Positions 18,339 through 27,390 of a stretch of 64,000 bases of DNA are shown here, piece after piece (position 1 is the first letter of the stretch; the number at the start of each line of letters is the position of its first letter). Under the pieces are notes generated by a model. That model made no database searches. It was not told where the DNA came from and saw only the letters and a list, made by a program, of their open reading frames with translations. The stretch comes from Shimia ponticola (GTDB lineage: Bacteria; Pseudomonadota; Alphaproteobacteria; Rhodobacterales; Rhodobacteraceae), in assembly GCF_007995215.1 (NCBI RefSeq), contig NZ_VCDK01000003.1, positions 434,001 through 498,000 of the forward strand, written 5' to 3'. Position numbers and translations under genes: made by a program.

Positions 18339-20189
18339 TCAGGCTCCTAGTGGTCTCGGCCCGGTCGCGACAGGAACCGTCTGATCAGGAACGGCATTGG
18401 ATTGGCGGCTCTCAAAGCCGTTCGATGCCGGTCGCCACATGGCCGCCGCGACAGGCGCGGCCAAGGCCGTCGCGTTCCATGCCATCCAAGCGCAATTGAC
18501 CACCAAAAGGGATGGCGTGTGCGCAACGGACCCGCCCCTGTGCGCCCAAAGCCCGTAGGCAGCAGCCAACGCCATCACGCCGAGCAGCAAGAGTTGCGGC
18601 AAGACAAAGCGCAAAGCGCCCGAGAAACCCGGTCTCTTTGGCGTTGGTCGAAAGCGAACCTTTTGCCCCAGCGCCGTCTGCACCATGGCGCGCAAGGTGA
18701 TGGGCAACGTGGCCACCGATAAAATCCGCCCTTGGGTCCCATCCGCCCCGTTCGAAGCCGCGACCAAAGCAAGCTCATTCGCAATGAGGAACGGCACAAG
18801 GTGAGCAAAGAAAACAAGGGAATATGCATCGACCGGCGCCGTGCCGGTGAACAGCGCCCAGACCGGTGCCAGCAACAGGATGAGCAAGACAGGCGCCGAA
18901 AGATAGCTCCAGAACGTGGCTGCATAGTGAAGCTTGGTTCGCCACGGCATGCCCGGCTGGAACAGCGGGTTCGCATTCCAAAAGATATCCAGCGTTCCAC
19001 CGGCGTATTTCAGCTTTTGCGAAGCCCAGGCATCCATGCTCCAGGGCGAAAGCATGCGCGCCTCGATCTGCGGATGAAACACCGATTTCCAGCCCATGCT
19101 GTGCATCCGGATTGAGGTAAAGATGTCCTCGGATACGTGAAACCGGAACGGCTGCATCGTTGAGGTTGCAGGCGACAGCCATCGCTGTTCGGACGGCGCG
19201 GTCAAAGAGACAGTTTGACGATCTGACACCTGATCCTCGAGCGCATGCGCAAAGATTGCGTCACGCCGATGGATCGACGCAGCGCCGCAGCAAAACGAGG
19301 CGCCGTTGCGATTGCGCCGCCGTTGGATCACATCAAAGAACATTGAACTGCCGCTCATGAACGGGTCGTCCCCCGGCCCCACACGCCCGGTCAGCCAGCG
19401 CAACACCGGTGCTATCCAACGCATCCATGACGGAAGCGCATCGGCCCAAGGTTTGGGTGTCGGGATGTCGTAAAACCAATGCGGGGTCTGCACCCACGCG
19501 ACGTCTGGTTCACTGAAATAGCCAAGAGTATTCTTAAGAAACGATGGAAAAAGCCGCGTGTCGGCATCACACACAACCACGAACTCCCCATCCGTGCGCA
19601 GTAGCGCGTTTTTCAGGTTGCCGGCTTTGAAACCCACATTGTCGGACCGCGTGATGTATCCGACGCCATGACGCTGCGCGATAGTCTTCATGATATCGCG
19701 ATCACCGTCATCGAGAATGTAGACGGTGACCTGCCAGTTTTCCGGCACCTGCACGGCCTTGGCCGCCAAAATGGACGGTTCCACAATCTGCGGGCTCTCA
19801 TTGTAGGTTGTTACAAAGATGTCGACCGAGGCTCTGTCTGGTCCTGAACCCAAAGCCGCACTTGGCGGTTGGTGGGGGGTGTCCTGCTCAGCCCAAATGT
19901 CGTGAAAGAAAAGGAGCGTTCCCAAGAACATGGCCGTTTCCGCGCCCGCAACAAGCACCGAGAAAACCGGGGCACTCGCGTTCAAAGACGCCCCCCACCG
20001 CCATGACAGGTACCAAAAACCCAAGCCGATCGTCAGCCCCGCCAGCGTCTGCCAGATCATGGTCCGGGCAGCACCAAAGTGGGTCTGCTCCGGCGGCTGA
20101 ACAAGTTCGAACTCGCGAAAGTAATCGTCGCGTATCTCCGGCGTGTCACCCTCAGAGGCCGCGCTTAATGAATCGTGCACTCGGGTCAT
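18339..20189 (-). CDS. Cellulose-synthase-like family 2 glycosyltransferase
   Basis: 616 aa. Two N-terminal membrane helices (about 45-62, 75-96), a cytosolic GT-A domain and about five C-terminal helices. Catalytic pattern: TTYNES (127-132), DDGDRD, D-A-D (208-210), FCCGAASIHRR, and SED (353-355) in place of TED. The Q-x-x-R-W acceptor motif is altered to Q-K-L-K-Y (391-395). There is no PilZ domain, unlike BcsA. It probably polymerises and exports a beta-linked glycan. Start overlaps the upstream gene's stop (ATGA at 20186-20189). Confidence 0.88.
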   Translation of the reverse strand: MTRVHDSLSAASEGDTPEIRDDYFREFELVQPPEQTHFGAARTMIWQTLAGLTIGLGFWYLSWRWGASLNASAPVFSVLVAGAETAMFLGTLLFFHDIWAEQDTPHQPPSAALGSGPDRASVDIFVTTYNESPQIVEPSILAAKAVQVPENWQVTVYILDDGDRDIMKTIAQRHGVGYITRSDNVGFKAGNLKNALLRTDGEFVVVCDADTRLFPSFLKNTLGYFSEPDVAWVQTPHWFYDIPTPKPWADALPSWMRWIAPVLRWLTGRVGPGDDPFMSGSSMFFDVIQRRRNRNGASFCCGAASIHRRDAIFAHALEDQVSDRQTVSLTAPSEQRWLSPATSTMQPFRFHVSEDIFTSIRMHSMGWKSVFHPQIEARMLSPWSMDAWASQKLKYAGGTLDIFWNANPLFQPGMPWRTKLHYAATFWSYLSAPVLLILLLAPVWALFTGTAPVDAYSLVFFAHLVPFLIANELALVAASNGADGTQGRILSVATLPITLRAMVQTALGQKVRFRPTPKRPGFSGALRFVLPQLLLLGVMALAAAYGLWAHRGGSVAHTPSLLVVNCAWMAWNATALAAPVAAAMWRPASNGFESRQSNAVPDQTVPVATGPRPLGA

Positions 20190-21556
20190 CCTGCCTTTGC
20201 AATCTCGCTTGGCACACCATGCTGAGCACCGCCGTCGACACCCTCAAGCGGTGGCCCGGGCCGGGCGGCTTGCGTGGCGATCGGATGGTGAATGGCCCAG
20301 TCGTCGGATGCGATCATACTGTCCACCCACGCAGTCTTGGAGGCCGTGACCCCCGGCAAGAGCAAGCTGTTTGTCATATGCGCGCCGCTACAGGCGGCAT
20401 TCGGCAACAACACGTTCACGCCTTTCAAACGGCTATTGCGTGTCACGCGTGCTCCGGCCCCAAGATAAAGCGGTCCGGATCGGTCAAGCCGGCGCGGCAG
20501 GCGGGTGTTGGCTTGCACCCAAAGCCCAGCCTCAATTTCTGTTGCAGCGGGATCCAACGTCGGAAAACGCCCGGCCATGGCGGCAGACCACGCGGCAAAA
20601 TAGCTTTGGGGATGCATCACACTAAGCTGGTGGCCATACTGCGTGACACCCCTAACACTACATCCCATTCGCTCAAGCTCGCGCCAACAGTTGAAGCCAA
20701 TGTCTTGACCAGCCATGTCGCGCAGCGCCTGACCGGCGTTTGGAGAGACAACGGCAATGGTCGGATCGCTCGTTGACTGAGCAAGGGACTTACCGATGGA
20801 CTTAAGAGTCAGGGTTGTTACGTCACAACCTGACTGCTGGTGGGCATCAACAATTGCGGGCAAATCGCAGTCCAGCAAAGCATCGCCAAGCAAAACAACG
20901 GTCGTTTCGCGAAACCCGCCGAACTGTTTTGCATGTTGAACCAGCGGGTTCAGGTGCCCTTCCACGCTTGCATAAAACAGGTTCTGATGCTTGCGGCCGC
21001 CGTTTCCAAATCTTGCAGCGATCGAATGCACATCGGCTTCTGCCGCCAGGATCGAGACATGCCGGACCCCAAAACCCGCAGAAAAATTCAATCCGTGCTC
21101 AAGGACCGGTCGTCCCATGACATCAGACATGGCCGCCGTTCCGGAAGGGCTTATCGCGTTCATCGCCGATGCCTCAGGGCACAAAACCACCGCGGACACA
21201 CCGGACAGACGGTGACGTCGAAAGGCCGGATGAGAAAGCGCGCGCTCAAGGCTCACAAAACTGCGCACGACGCGATCGGCCCCGACATCGGCCAACCTTT
21301 GCCGGACCGCAGGTTGACCACCATAAACTCCAAGAAACGCGTCCGGCAACGCCCGCGCCGCCAGCTCCAGCAGCGCTGCAATTTCGGACGCACGGATCCG
21401 ACCCAAGGCAGAAATATCGATGAGGATCGCCGGATGACCTGAAGCCACCAGTGATCGTACAATATCTACCATGCCGGTGAATGCCGAACCGGGGAACCCG
21501 GCTTTGCTGACCTCAAGATTGGCGATGCTGCCAATCGGTGGCTTGACCGCAATCAT
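20186..21556 (-). CDS. STAS domain fused to a degenerate nucleotidyltransferase-like domain
   Basis: 456 aa from ATG 21556, which overlaps the acyltransferase stop (ATGA); the frame is open to 21649 but upstream codons lie inside that gene. Residues about 10-110 look like a STAS/anti-sigma-antagonist domain (HPAILIDISALGRIRASEIAA...VGADRVVRSFVSLERAL). Residues about 118-320 follow the sugar-phosphate nucleotidyltransferase fold (GRPVLEHGLNFSAGFGVRHVSIL, VVLLGDALLDCDLPAIVDAH), followed by beta-helix-like hexapeptide strands (YLGAGARVTRNSRLKGVNVL). The G-G-x-G-T-R-L-x-P-L-T...P-K nucleotide signature is absent, so catalysis is doubtful. Confidence 0.65.
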   Translation of the reverse strand: MIAVKPPIGSIANLEVSKAGFPGSAFTGMVDIVRSLVASGHPAILIDISALGRIRASEIAALLELAARALPDAFLGVYGGQPAVRQRLADVGADRVVRSFVSLERALSHPAFRRHRLSGVSAVVLCPEASAMNAISPSGTAAMSDVMGRPVLEHGLNFSAGFGVRHVSILAAEADVHSIAARFGNGGRKHQNLFYASVEGHLNPLVQHAKQFGGFRETTVVLLGDALLDCDLPAIVDAHQQSGCDVTTLTLKSIGKSLAQSTSDPTIAVVSPNAGQALRDMAGQDIGFNCWRELERMGCSVRGVTQYGHQLSVMHPQSYFAAWSAAMAGRFPTLDPAATEIEAGLWVQANTRLPRRLDRSGPLYLGAGARVTRNSRLKGVNVLLPNAACSGAHMTNSLLLPGVTASKTAWVDSMIASDDWAIHHPIATQAARPGPPLEGVDGGAQHGVPSEIAKAG

Positions 21557-22713
21557 ACCGTGCTCCGCTTTTGGTGGACAGGAGGGTGGGCTGTATCGCG
21601 GTGACTGTCCCGTCTTGAAAAGGGCAACGGGCCAAGTCCGATGGTCCACGCCAAAGGTCTCGCACGTTCAAGAACGAGCACCAGCGCCAAGGTCGCTGAA
21701 ATGCCGACGACGATCTTGATGAGAACCTGCTCAAGCGGCGCAAAGCCCTGATCACGCAGAGCGATCTCAATGAGGTCCAGAAAAATCGGATGGCACAGAT
21801 AGATCCCGAAAGAGTATTTCGCGATACGGCTGATGGCGGCGGGCCACGTCCTGTGGGCCAAGACCATGCATCCGGAAAACAGCAATGCAGGAAACAGGAA
21901 ATCCGCCCAATACCCAGCCGCGTATCCGTGCGGCCACGTCCCTGTATCCAGCGTCTTGATCATGGCAATGATCTTGATCGCGAATAAAAACATGCCGCTC
22001 AGACAGATCAGACCAAACCATTGGCCATTCTCAGGACGCGCGCCCCATCGGGTCCAGAGACCGACCAAGGCCCCTGCTGCAAGCCCATAGCCGGCATAGG
22101 TCACGATCTTGACGCTTCGCAGGGCATAGTCGAACCAAGGCGCGCCCATGTAGTTCGCCCATAGGAAACCGTCGATTTCACGTTTCACCACGAGGCAAAC
22201 GAGGATCCCGAGGCCCAACCAGGGGTGCGCTTTGGCAAGCTTGAACACCGGGTAAAGCAGCAGCAGTCCAAAGAGCGTGGGAATGAAATGCATGTGGTAT
22301 TTCGAGGTGCCAAGCAAAAGGAACGAAAGCCACGTCGACGGCTCTTGCAGCCCGGCGATAAGGTCTTCGAAATAGCCGAATTCCTGTGCCTTGATCAGGC
22401 TGTAGAAGGCGTAAAAAACGGTCCAGAACGCAAACGGCAGAAGTAACCTTCGCGCCTGTTCCATCATCGTCGCACCGTAACCGCGCGGTCGTCGCCCAAG
22501 CGCCAACAATAGCAGAAAGATCGAGATCATCAGGAAAAGCTCGGTCCGAGCGGTGTAAATGATCGTGCGTATGATCAACGGCCCCACACGGTCAGACACG
22601 TCCCATGCAGGAAAAGGCTGACCATTGGGATCGGCTGTAGCGTGAAGCGCAACCATGGAAACGCCCGCTGTCAACCGAAGCGCATCTAGCCAGACCAATC
22701 TGTTATTCGACAC
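21553..22713 (-). CDS. Acyltransferase 3 family membrane protein
   Basis: 386 aa from GTG 22713 (V-S-N-N-R-L-V-W-L-D-A-L-R), with GGGGA 9 nt upstream; the frame is open to 22812 but has no better start. About ten membrane helices. NRLVWLDALRLTAGVSMVALHA contains the conserved early Arg and the catalytic-type His, and KYSFGIYLCHPIFLDL is the typical late motif. Such enzymes add acetyl or succinyl groups to periplasmic or exported glycans. First gene of the operon with the STAS protein, glycosyltransferase and DUF3131 protein, so it likely decorates that polymer. Confidence 0.85.
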   Translation of the reverse strand: MSNNRLVWLDALRLTAGVSMVALHATADPNGQPFPAWDVSDRVGPLIIRTIIYTARTELFLMISIFLLLLALGRRPRGYGATMMEQARRLLLPFAFWTVFYAFYSLIKAQEFGYFEDLIAGLQEPSTWLSFLLLGTSKYHMHFIPTLFGLLLLYPVFKLAKAHPWLGLGILVCLVVKREIDGFLWANYMGAPWFDYALRSVKIVTYAGYGLAAGALVGLWTRWGARPENGQWFGLICLSGMFLFAIKIIAMIKTLDTGTWPHGYAAGYWADFLFPALLFSGCMVLAHRTWPAAISRIAKYSFGIYLCHPIFLDLIEIALRDQGFAPLEQVLIKIVVGISATLALVLVLERARPLAWTIGLGPLPFSRRDSHRDTAHPPVHQKRSTV

Positions 22714-22853
22714 CTGAACATCCCCGTCACAACTTGGCCCTTTGGTGCGCCATGACGTCCAAACAAAGTCTAAACGGCGTTGAGAAAATCGGCTCGATTG
22801 GCAATTTTCCAATCTTTACCTGCTGTTAAGGGGTTCGTTGCTAGCAAGTACGC

Positions 22854-23369
22854 ATGGAGGCGCGGATGGCAAGACTTACACGATTACTATGCGCAGGTGG
22901 GCTCGGAATGGCGTTTGCCACAGGCGCAGCATCGGCGTCAGACCCATGTCATGCCGCCGCGTGGGAACGCCCGGCTGGATGCCCGCGCAATGACAAGGTC
23001 GCCGCCCTCCCGGCGCAGGTGCGCCAGAACAACGTGTTCTTTTCTTCCGGCGGCAGCACGCTTGATACTGACGCTCAGCAGCAATTGATCCTCCTGGCGG
23101 CAGCGCTCGCCACAGATGCGTTCCTTGGATCCTGCATTCGGCTCGTTGGCCACGCCGACGCGATCGGTGATGCGGCAGTCAATGAAACAATCGCTCTCGA
23201 ACGCGCAAATGCCGTCAAAGCCTACTTGCGCGAACAGGGACTTGGTCCTGCGGTGACACTTGAAACTGTCTCAATGGGAGAGATTGAACCGATGGCTGGC
23301 TTTGCGGACGATGATGCTTTGCAACGCCGTGTCGCCATTTGGGCACGTCCCTGCAACGTCCGCAATTGA
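22854..23369 (+). CDS. OmpA-family peptidoglycan-binding protein
   Basis: 171 aa; ATG 22866 (MARLTRLL) is an alternative start. A signal peptide ends near ASASD (about 29). The rest is an OmpA-like domain: VFFSSGGSTLDTDAQQQL, RLVGHADAIGDAAVNETIALERANAVKAYLREQG. The D and R needed to hold meso-diaminopimelate (in GHAD and ERA) are present. There is no beta-barrel, so it is a soluble or periplasmic wall-binding protein. Divergent from the polysaccharide operon with 140 bp between starts. Confidence 0.85.
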   Translation: MEARMARLTRLLCAGGLGMAFATGAASASDPCHAAAWERPAGCPRNDKVAALPAQVRQNNVFFSSGGSTLDTDAQQQLILLAAALATDAFLGSCIRLVGHADAIGDAAVNETIALERANAVKAYLREQGLGPAVTLETVSMGEIEPMAGFADDDALQRRVAIWARPCNVRN

Positions 23370-23399
23370 ACGCGGCCGAGGCGAATGCTCCAACGCGAC

Positions 23400-24500
23400 C
23401 TATCCGGCCACCGGTAATTCGATTGTGCGCCCTTCAATGGCGGACTGTTGCGCAGCCAAGGCGATCTCGACCGCGCGCGCACCGTCGGTCAACGTCACCT
23501 CGACCTGCCCTTGTCCGCGCACGACGGCATTGAACCGCTCGTGTTGATAAAAGGTGGACCCGTTATGGTCCCCGGCCTCCAAAAGCGTTTCATCAACGGG
23601 GATATCACGCTCTGATGGATTTTTAGGCGATCGGGGCGAAAACAGCAGCTTGGGCACAGGCGCCGGGCCTAGCGCATCGGGCCAAAACCGCCCTGGCCCG
23701 GGCACGAGGCACTCGATTTTGCCATCGCGCCCGACGGCTGTGATTTCCTCTTGGTAGTGGCTGCCTTCTGCGAACATGCACAGGTCCAGCATGGCGCGTT
23801 TACCATTAGCAAAGTCGACAATAACGAACGCATTGTCCCAAATATCAGGCACCTCGCCCGCATAGCTTTCGCCGGTATGGTTCACGGCCTGCCCGCCCGA
23901 GGCCATGACGCGCACAGGTTCGGACTGCATCGCCAGACACATGATATCGAAGTGGTGACAGCATTTTTCGACCAAGGTGCCACCAGTATTGCGATTGAAA
24001 CGGTTCCAGTTGCCAATTTTTGGCAGGAACGGAAACCGATGTTCCCGGATCGTCAGCATCTCGATCCCACCTGTCGCGGCCTCAACCTCATCCAAGAAGG
24101 CAGCAATGGGAGGCATGTACCGGTATTCCATCGCAACCCAGATCGGAGCTTGATACCGGTCGCGAAAGACCTTGATCCGTTCACCCTGCTCGGGGTTCGT
24201 GAAAAGCGGCTTTTCACAAAGGATCGGAAGATGCCGCAGGGTCGAGATTTCGAACAATTGATCGACATGCAGATGATTGGGGCTGACGATCACCAGCGCG
24301 TCCACGTCGTCGCCATCCAACAGGTCAGGCATGGATTGCGCCACCCGCGCCCCACCCGCACGGCGCGACGCCTCTTGGGCCAGTTCAGGCACCGGATCGA
24401 GAACCGCCGACACCTGGCCGTGCGGCAAAAGGCCGATGTTCTCGATGTGCTCCATACCCATCATGCCACATCCGACGATGCCGTAATTGACTGTATCCAT
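23400..24500 (-). CDS. Gfo/Idh/MocA-family oxidoreductase
   Basis: 366 aa from ATG 24500 (M-D-T-V-N-Y-G-I-V-G-C-G-M-M-G); upstream in-frame codons to 24548 overlap the GntR gene and were ignored. Rossmann glycine motif GIVGCGMMG (8-16), ILCEKPLFTN with the catalytic E-K-P lysine, and GGTLVEKCCHHFD with the conserved His. NAD(P)-dependent oxidation or reduction of a sugar or cyclitol hydroxyl is the usual activity. It follows the GntR gene by 19 bp, and both diverge from the monooxygenase/TRAP operon. Confidence 0.9.
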   Translation of the reverse strand: MDTVNYGIVGCGMMGMEHIENIGLLPHGQVSAVLDPVPELAQEASRRAGGARVAQSMPDLLDGDDVDALVIVSPNHLHVDQLFEISTLRHLPILCEKPLFTNPEQGERIKVFRDRYQAPIWVAMEYRYMPPIAAFLDEVEAATGGIEMLTIREHRFPFLPKIGNWNRFNRNTGGTLVEKCCHHFDIMCLAMQSEPVRVMASGGQAVNHTGESYAGEVPDIWDNAFVIVDFANGKRAMLDLCMFAEGSHYQEEITAVGRDGKIECLVPGPGRFWPDALGPAPVPKLLFSPRSPKNPSERDIPVDETLLEAGDHNGSTFYQHERFNAVVRGQGQVEVTLTDGARAVEIALAAQQSAIEGRTIELPVAG

Positions 24501-24519
24501 ACCGTTTTCTTTCTTGGTG

Positions 24520-25221
24520 TTATCGGTTTCGGGAAACGTAATGCGCACGTGAAGCGTCGAACCATGTCTGCGACACCTCTACGAGGCCAAGATCATCTGA
24601 CCACCCTTTACGCGCCACATGGGCGCAGGGTGTACCCGGCGCGATATTCAGCAACGCCCCATCCCAATCAGGAACGTGGCCCAGCCCGACGCGGTCTTCG
24701 GTTCTGGCAATTGCCACACCCAAGTCGCGTTGAAATGTCAAATAGAGCGATTCCGAGAGGTCATGCGCTGTAAGCTCATGCGCGCCTTCGGCGTCCAGCC
24801 AGATTTCCTCAAGCGCAACCGGCTCTGCATCCAACAAACGAACCCGCCGAATGCGCAACACGTGGGAACAACCTGTTTCGGTCTTCAGGTCGTCCGGCCG
24901 CAGTAAGGATTGCGCCGAGAGTATTCGCGCCGTGGGTAGCCCCCCGCCTTCGGGCCGTTCCAGCCTGAAAAATGCATAGACCGAGGCCGCATCATCCTTG
25001 CGGCACACATAATTGCCGGACCCCTGCACGCGGTTCAGCATTCCCAGTTCGGTCATCCGGTCCAGCGCACGGCGCAGCGTCCCCACCGAGACATTCAAAT
25101 CGGCGGCCATATCGCGTTCAGGCGGCAGCCGCGCGCCATCCGCCAGCCGCCCAGCCACGACCTCTCGGATCAGCAATTCGCTGATCTGCAGATGTTTTGG
25201 CAGGCTTCCGTGATGCTCCAC
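24520..25221 (-). CDS. GntR-family regulator, HutC/UTRA type
   Basis: 233 aa from GTG 25221; the frame is open to 25686, but the upstream part is antisense to the divergent gene at 25348. N-terminal winged helix: LPKHLQISELLIREVVAGRLADGARLPPERDMAADLNVSVGTLRRALDRM. C-terminal UTRA ligand domain: GCSHVLRIRRVRLLDAEPVALEEIW. UTRA regulators usually sense a sugar or small organic effector and repress a divergent uptake/catabolic operon, which fits the position here. The start codon is not certain. Confidence 0.85.
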   Translation of the reverse strand: MEHHGSLPKHLQISELLIREVVAGRLADGARLPPERDMAADLNVSVGTLRRALDRMTELGMLNRVQGSGNYVCRKDDAASVYAFFRLERPEGGGLPTARILSAQSLLRPDDLKTETGCSHVLRIRRVRLLDAEPVALEEIWLDAEGAHELTAHDLSESLYLTFQRDLGVAIARTEDRVGLGHVPDWDGALLNIAPGTPCAHVARKGWSDDLGLVEVSQTWFDASRAHYVSRNR

Positions 25222-25276
25222 GCCGCTTTGGTCCGTTTGCTGATCCAGAGTTGATCCGGGCGTGATCTTTAGATTG

Positions 25277-25285
25277 ATACAGTAT
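25277..25285. promoter_or_regulatory. Weak palindrome in the GntR/monooxygenase intergenic region
   Basis: ATACAGTAT (ATAC-A-GTAT) within TTGATACAGTATTGA is the only short dyad noticed in the 126-bp divergent gap. GTAT/ATAC half-sites occur in GntR operators, so it may bind the adjacent regulator. Short and therefore tentative. Confidence 0.25.
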
Positions 25286-25347
25286 TGATGCAATCCCTTT
25301 TCGGTGTTACCGAGTCGGAAAGTTTCCGCTAACAAACGTGGCCGCCT

Positions 25348-26502
25348 ATGACCGTTGTACCCGTGACATCCCCTGATCTGACCGGCGCAGAGGTGTCGTG
25401 GTTTTCGGCTTTGTGTTCGGATGACTATCAATTTCTGGGCGTCCCGGACGGCAACCTGCGGTCTAGCTGGGAGCACTGCCGCGACATCGCACTTGAGGCC
25501 GAGAAGCAGGGCTTTCGCAACATTCTTGCGCCTTCCTCTTATCAGGTGGGTCAGGACACGCTGAGCTTTGTTGCAGGCATGGCGCCGCTCACGTCCAAGA
25601 TGAACTTCCTCGCCGCGATCCGCTGTGGTGAGATGCAGCCGATCATGTTGGCCCGCACCGTTGCTACGCTGGACCACATGCTGCAAGGGCGGCTGACACT
25701 GAACGTGATTTCATCGGATTTTCCCGGTGAAGTGGCCGAAAGCAGCTTTCGCTACCAACGCTCCCGCGAAGTCGTCGAAATCCTGAAGCAGGCATGGACG
25801 CAGGACGAGATCAACTATCAGGGTGAGGTCTATAATTTCGAGGGCCTGACGACCAACCCGGCGAAACCCTATCAGACCGGCGGACCGCTCCTTTACTTTG
25901 GCGGCTACTCGCCAGCCGCGCTGGAACTCTGCGGTCAGCACTGCGACGTCTATCTCATGTGGCCGGAGCCCAAGGAAAACCTCGCCCAGCGCATGAAAGA
26001 CGTGAACGAGGTTGCAGAGCGTTACAACCGGACGCTCGATTACGGTCTGCGCGTTCACATGATCGTCCGCGACACCGAGGCCGAAGCCCGCGAATATGCC
26101 GACTACATCGTGAGCAAACTCGATGATGAATACGGCAAACTGATCCGCGACCGCGCGCATGACTCGATTTCACTCGGTGTCGCGCATCAGGCCAAGGCGC
26201 GCGAACTGGCCGACAAATTCGGCTATGTCGAACCGCATCTGTGGACCGGCGTCGGCCGGGCGCGGTCTGGCTGTGGCGCGGCACTGGTCGGATCAGCGGA
26301 TCAAATCCTCACGCAGATTGAAGAGTACAAGAAGATGGGCATTCGCGCCTTCATCTTCTCAGGCTACCCTCATATCGACGAATGCAAGCATTTCGGGCGG
26401 CTGATTATGCCAGAGCTTGAAACCGTCAGCCTACCGCATGCTTACGGGCGTGTGCCAACATCAACACCCGCAACGCCACTTGGCGTAGGAGAACGCGTCT
26501 AA
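25348..26502 (+). CDS. LLM-class flavin-dependent monooxygenase, SsuD-like
   Basis: 384 aa TIM-barrel flavoprotein. NFLAAIRCGEMQPIMLARTVATLDHMLQGRLTLNVISSD and PLLYFGGYSPAALELCGQHCDVYLMWPEPKEN are close in pattern to alkanesulfonate monooxygenase SsuD, including the long RVHMIVRDTEAEAREYAD segment. Enzymes of this class use FMNH2 and O2 to cleave a C-S bond, giving an aldehyde and sulfite. A flavin reductase and an aldo/keto reductase follow immediately in the same operon (TAATG overlap with the next gene). The true substrate is not shown by the sequence. Confidence 0.88.
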   Translation: MTVVPVTSPDLTGAEVSWFSALCSDDYQFLGVPDGNLRSSWEHCRDIALEAEKQGFRNILAPSSYQVGQDTLSFVAGMAPLTSKMNFLAAIRCGEMQPIMLARTVATLDHMLQGRLTLNVISSDFPGEVAESSFRYQRSREVVEILKQAWTQDEINYQGEVYNFEGLTTNPAKPYQTGGPLLYFGGYSPAALELCGQHCDVYLMWPEPKENLAQRMKDVNEVAERYNRTLDYGLRVHMIVRDTEAEAREYADYIVSKLDDEYGKLIRDRAHDSISLGVAHQAKARELADKFGYVEPHLWTGVGRARSGCGAALVGSADQILTQIEEYKKMGIRAFIFSGYPHIDECKHFGRLIMPELETVSLPHAYGRVPTSTPATPLGVGERV

Positions 26503-27389
26503 TGGAACGGATCACTCTGTCCCCCGGCTTTGAAATGAGCCGTATCGTCTATGGCATGTGGCGTCTGGGTGATGACACCGACACCTCGCCTGCGCACGTT
26601 CAGGCGAAAATCGAAGCCTGCCTCGAGCAAGGCATCACCACGATGGATCAGGCCGACATCTATGGCGGGTATGAAGCCGAAGAGATTCTCGGGGCAGCGC
26701 TGAAAGCGGCCCCTGCCCTGAAGGACCAGATCGAGATCGTCACCAAATGCGACATCGTGGCCCCTGCGGGCCGCTACAGTGATGCCCGCGTGAAATACTA
26801 CGACACGAGCCGCGCGCATATTATTGCTTCGGTCGATCACAGCCTGCGCCTGATGGATGTCGACACCATTGACCTGCTGCTCATCCACCGCCCTGACCCG
26901 ATGATGGACGCGGCTGAGACGGGCGCTGCGTTGGACGAAGTTGTCGCGTCGGGCAAGGTCAAGAATGTCGGCGTATCGAACTTCAAACTGCACGACTGGA
27001 ACCTTCTGCAATCGGCGATGGATACCGCTCTGGTCACAAACCAAATCGAAATCAGCCTCATGGCGCACGAAGCCTTCACCAATGGCGATGTTGCATACCT
27101 GCAGGAACGCGGGATCAAGCCGATGGCATGGAGCCCGCTGGGCGGAGGAAGCCTATTCAATGACGCAGGCATGATGGCGGCGCTGAAAAAGGTCGGCGAT
27201 GCGCATGGCGTCGATGAAACAGCCGTTGCCGTCGCGTGGCTCTTGGCACACCCTGCACAAATCATGCCGGTGATGGGCACGAATAATCTCAGCCGGATCA
27301 AGACGTTTTCCGATGCAATGAAGGTCGAAATGGATCGCCAGACCTGGTTTGAGCTCTACACTCAGGCCCTGGGTGACGAGGTCCCCTAA
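26502..27389 (+). CDS. Aldo/keto reductase
   Basis: 295 aa AKR barrel. Catalytic tetrad visible: Asp52 and Tyr54 (MDQADIYGGYE), Lys82 (VTKCD) and His129 (LLLIHRPDP). C-terminal nucleotide pocket: PVMGTNNLSRIKTFSDA. It reduces carbonyls with NADPH. Start overlaps the monooxygenase stop by 1 bp (TAATG), so the two are translationally coupled; reduction of the aldehyde released by the monooxygenase is the natural inference, as for the AKR of sulfoquinovose monooxygenase pathways. Confidence 0.9.
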   Translation: MERITLSPGFEMSRIVYGMWRLGDDTDTSPAHVQAKIEACLEQGITTMDQADIYGGYEAEEILGAALKAAPALKDQIEIVTKCDIVAPAGRYSDARVKYYDTSRAHIIASVDHSLRLMDVDTIDLLLIHRPDPMMDAAETGAALDEVVASGKVKNVGVSNFKLHDWNLLQSAMDTALVTNQIEISLMAHEAFTNGDVAYLQERGIKPMAWSPLGGGSLFNDAGMMAALKKVGDAHGVDETAVAVAWLLAHPAQIMPVMGTNNLSRIKTFSDAMKVEMDRQTWFELYTQALGDEVP

Positions 27390-27390
27390 T

